A DNA stretch of 64,000 nt from an uncultured Pelagibacteraceae bacterium (GTDB taxonomy: Bacteria > Pseudomonadota > Alphaproteobacteria > Pelagibacterales > Pelagibacteraceae), in contig CACOOK010000001.1 of assembly GCA_902628815.1 (NCBI GenBank), forward strand, positions 123,733 through 187,732, given 5' to 3'. This document shows, piece by piece, positions 63,101 through 64,000 of this stretch. The translations under genes were made by a program, and so were the position numbers. Under the pieces are notes generated by a model that worked only from the letters and a program-made list of their open reading frames with translations, did not search any database and was not told the DNA's origin. Position 1 is the first letter of the stretch. Every line of letters starts with the position of its first letter.

Positions 63101-64000
63101 TAAAGTCAACTATGGTTCTAAATTATTTTTTAAAGACGGAGATCTTGTAAATGTTGGAAAAAAAATAGCTGAATGGGATCCATATACTCTTCCAGTGATT
63201 GCCGAAACTAGCGGTATAGCAAATTATATGGACTTAATGGAAGGAACTTCATTAACAGAAACCTTAGACGACGCTACGGGTTTGTCTTCTAAATCAGTTA
63301 CTGATTGGAAATCTTCGTTAAAAAATTCTGAGCTCAAACCACGAATTACTTTAAGAAATGAAAAAGGTGAGATTATTAAAAAAGCTGATGGCAATGAGGC
63401 GAGGTATTATCTTGTGCCGGACACAATTTTATCCGTAAAAGATGGACAGAAAATTTCTGCGGGTGATGTTCTTGCTAGATTACCAAAAGAAACTTCTAAA
63501 ACAAAAGATATCACTGGAGGATTGCCTCGTGTTGCCGAATTATTTGAAGCAAGAAGACCAAAAGATAGTGCGATTATAGCTGAAAATGATGGTGTAATAG
63601 AATTTGGTAAAGAGGTGAGGGGTAAACAAAAAATTTCAATTGTCTCGTCTAGTGGAGAAACTTCTAATTACTTAATTCCTAAAGGTAAACATGTTAATTT
63701 CAATCAGGGTGAAAAAATAAAAAAAGGTGAATACTTATTAGATGGAAGTCCTGCTCCTCATGATATTTTAAGAATTTTAGGTGTAGAAAAGTTAACCGAG
63801 TACTTTGTAACAGAGGTCCAGGAGGTTTATAGACTTCAAGGCGTTGTAATTAACGATAAACACATAGAAACAATAGTAAGACAAATGCTCAAAAGAGTGG
63901 AGATTAAAGATCCTGGCGACTCTGAACTCCTAACGGGCGAGGTAATTGACCTGCTTGATATGAATTCAATAAATGAAAAATTAAGAAAAGACAAAAAGAA
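60117..64000 (+). CDS. rpoC: DNA-directed RNA polymerase beta-prime subunit, 3' end cut by the window
   Basis: About 1294 codons are visible, open to the right edge. The N-terminal zinc site is C73, C75, C88 and C91 (CLCG, CEKCG); the catalytic magnesium triad is D464, D466 and D468 in NADFDGDQM; the second zinc site includes [13 protein letters not shown], and [19 protein letters not shown] marks the trigger-loop region. ATG at 60117, two bases after the rpoB stop. Confidence 0.98.
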   Translation, partial: MEKNLSKNFENQSVIQETNFDSIKITLASPEKIKSWSYGEIKKPETINYRTFRPEKDGLFCSRIFGPVKDYECLCGKYKRMKFRGIICEKCGVEVTKSNVRRERMGHIDLACPVAHIWFLKSLPSRIALSIDMKLKEVEKVLYFESFIIIEPGLTTLKKGQLISEEALLKAQEEFGEDAFTAGIGAEAVREILLSLDLKKEQKKLREALKEIKSKVTEERTIKRLKLIESFIASGNKPEWMILTSVPVIPPELRPLVPLDGGRFATSDLNDLYRRVINRNNRLKRLLDLKAPDIIVRNEKRMLQESVDALFDNGRRGRVITGTGKRPLKSLAEMLKGKQGRFRQNLLGKRVDYSGRSVIVVGPELKLHQCGLPKKMALELFKPFLYARLDKLGLATTIKQAKRLVEKEKSEVWDSLEHIIREHPILLNRAPTLHRLGVQAFEAKLIEGNAIELHPLVCAAFNADFDGDQMAVHIPLSLEAQLEARVLMMSTNNILSPSNGKPIIVPSQDIVLGIYYLSQATEDSDKKPKGIFSTVEEIEHALENKSISLHSKIISTFKTLDAKGDINYEKHTSTAGRFLLANLLPLNKNIDFSLVNKLLTKKNVSEVIDTIFRYCGQKETVIFCDRIKSLGFKHAFKAGISFGKDDLLIPKTKENLINSTKKQIEEYEKQYSDGLITRGEKYNKVVDVWSKCTDTVANEMMKEISSAEKVYDNDRIETNSVYMMADSGARGSQAQMKQLAGMRGLIAKPSGEIIETPIISNFKEGLSVLEYFNSTHGARKGLADTALKTANSGYLTRRLCDVAQDVQITKSECDPKKRSSVNISEIIEGGNILVSLSERVLGRVIAEDIKNPVTGEIIIKKNKLIDEFDCEKIDAAGVKSVNVYSVITCASTKGVCQICYGRDLARGKLVNVGEAVGMIAAQSIGEPGTQLTMRTFHVGGTAQIKEESQIISQTKGKLKIINKNLIEDSKKNIIVMGRNTQLSIEDENGRQLAIYKVNYGSKLFFKDGDLVNVGKKIAEWDPYTLPVIAETSGIANYMDLMEGTSLTETLDDATGLSSKSVTDWKSSLKNSELKPRITLRNEKGEIIKKADGNEARYYLVPDTILSVKDGQKISAGDVLARLPKETSKTKDITGGLPRVAELFEARRPKDSAIIAENDGVIEFGKEVRGKQKISIVSSSGETSNYLIPKGKHVNFNQGEKIKKGEYLLDGSPAPHDILRILGVEKLTEYFVTEVQEVYRLQGVVINDKHIETIVRQMLKRVEIKDPGDSELLTGEVIDLLDMNSINEKLRKDKK

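Overview
The window looks like a piece of the chromosome of a SAR11-type alphaproteobacterium (Pelagibacterales). The DNA is strongly AT-rich, coding density is extreme (no gap above 200 bases, many stop/start overlaps such as TAATG and ATGA, many genes ending within a few bases of a convergent neighbour), and gene content and order are alphaproteobacterial: tuf, tRNA-Trp, secE, nusG, rplKAJL, rpoBC; purC-S-Q-L next to bolA and grxD; class II DAHP synthase. There are no insertion sequences, phage genes, CRISPR arrays or rRNA genes. The first gene (mtnA) and the last (rpoC) run off the window.

Layout. 1-3.5 kb: MTA isomerase mtnA, a class II aldolase, a fused AdoMet decarboxylase/aminopropyltransferase and a nitrilase-family amidase, which together read as polyamine synthesis coupled to salvage of its methylthioadenosine by-product. 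3.5-7.8 kb: surface-glycan glycosyltransferases, a thiol protein, a gamma carbonic anhydrase-like protein and a secreted heparin-lyase-like protein. 7.8-14.3 kb: flavin protein, hydroxyacid dehydrogenase, MFS and TauE carriers, rpoZ, dusA, phosphomannomutase. 14.3-17.4 kb: class Ia ribonucleotide reductase nrdAB behind a long, motif-rich control region. 18-21.1 kb: zinc uptake znuA / znuCB / zur with a double Zur operator. 21.2-24.2 kb: glycine-betaine-type transporter genes converging on a homocysteine S-methyltransferase. 24.2-27.5 kb: methylcitrate-type synthase and lyase, LysE exporter, phosphatase. 27.6-36.4 kb: a GlmU acetyltransferase half, glmS, a tiny beta carbonic anhydrase-like protein, DAHP synthase, nadE, cysS, citramalate synthase, trmJ. 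36.4-38.7 kb: rpsD and a large membrane glycosyltransferase. 38.7-46.1 kb (minus): sfsA-map-purB-purC-purS-purQ-purL-bolA-grxD-small membrane protein, a gapless operon. 46.1-50.7 kb: CinA-like protein, FkbM methyltransferase, GT9, tRNA-Leu, NAD kinase, GT61, tRNA-Thr. 50.8-64 kb: rlmB, tRNA-Tyr, tRNA-Gly, tuf, tRNA-Trp and the secE-to-rpoC transcription/translation operon.

No wholly new multi-gene system is evident. The points most worth following are the fused SpeD-SpeE beside the mtnA-aldolase pair, with a poorly conserved aminopropyltransferase active site; the nrdA control region, where two copies of a 13-base palindromic word lie 125 bases apart around the promoter and NrdR-like boxes; a GlmU lacking its uridylyltransferase half; two divergent gene pairs whose start codons are 2 and 16 bases apart; and a perfect 13-bp inverted repeat over the stop codon of the DAHP synthase gene. 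All function calls are from reading the translated proteins and remembered family motifs; no database search was run.
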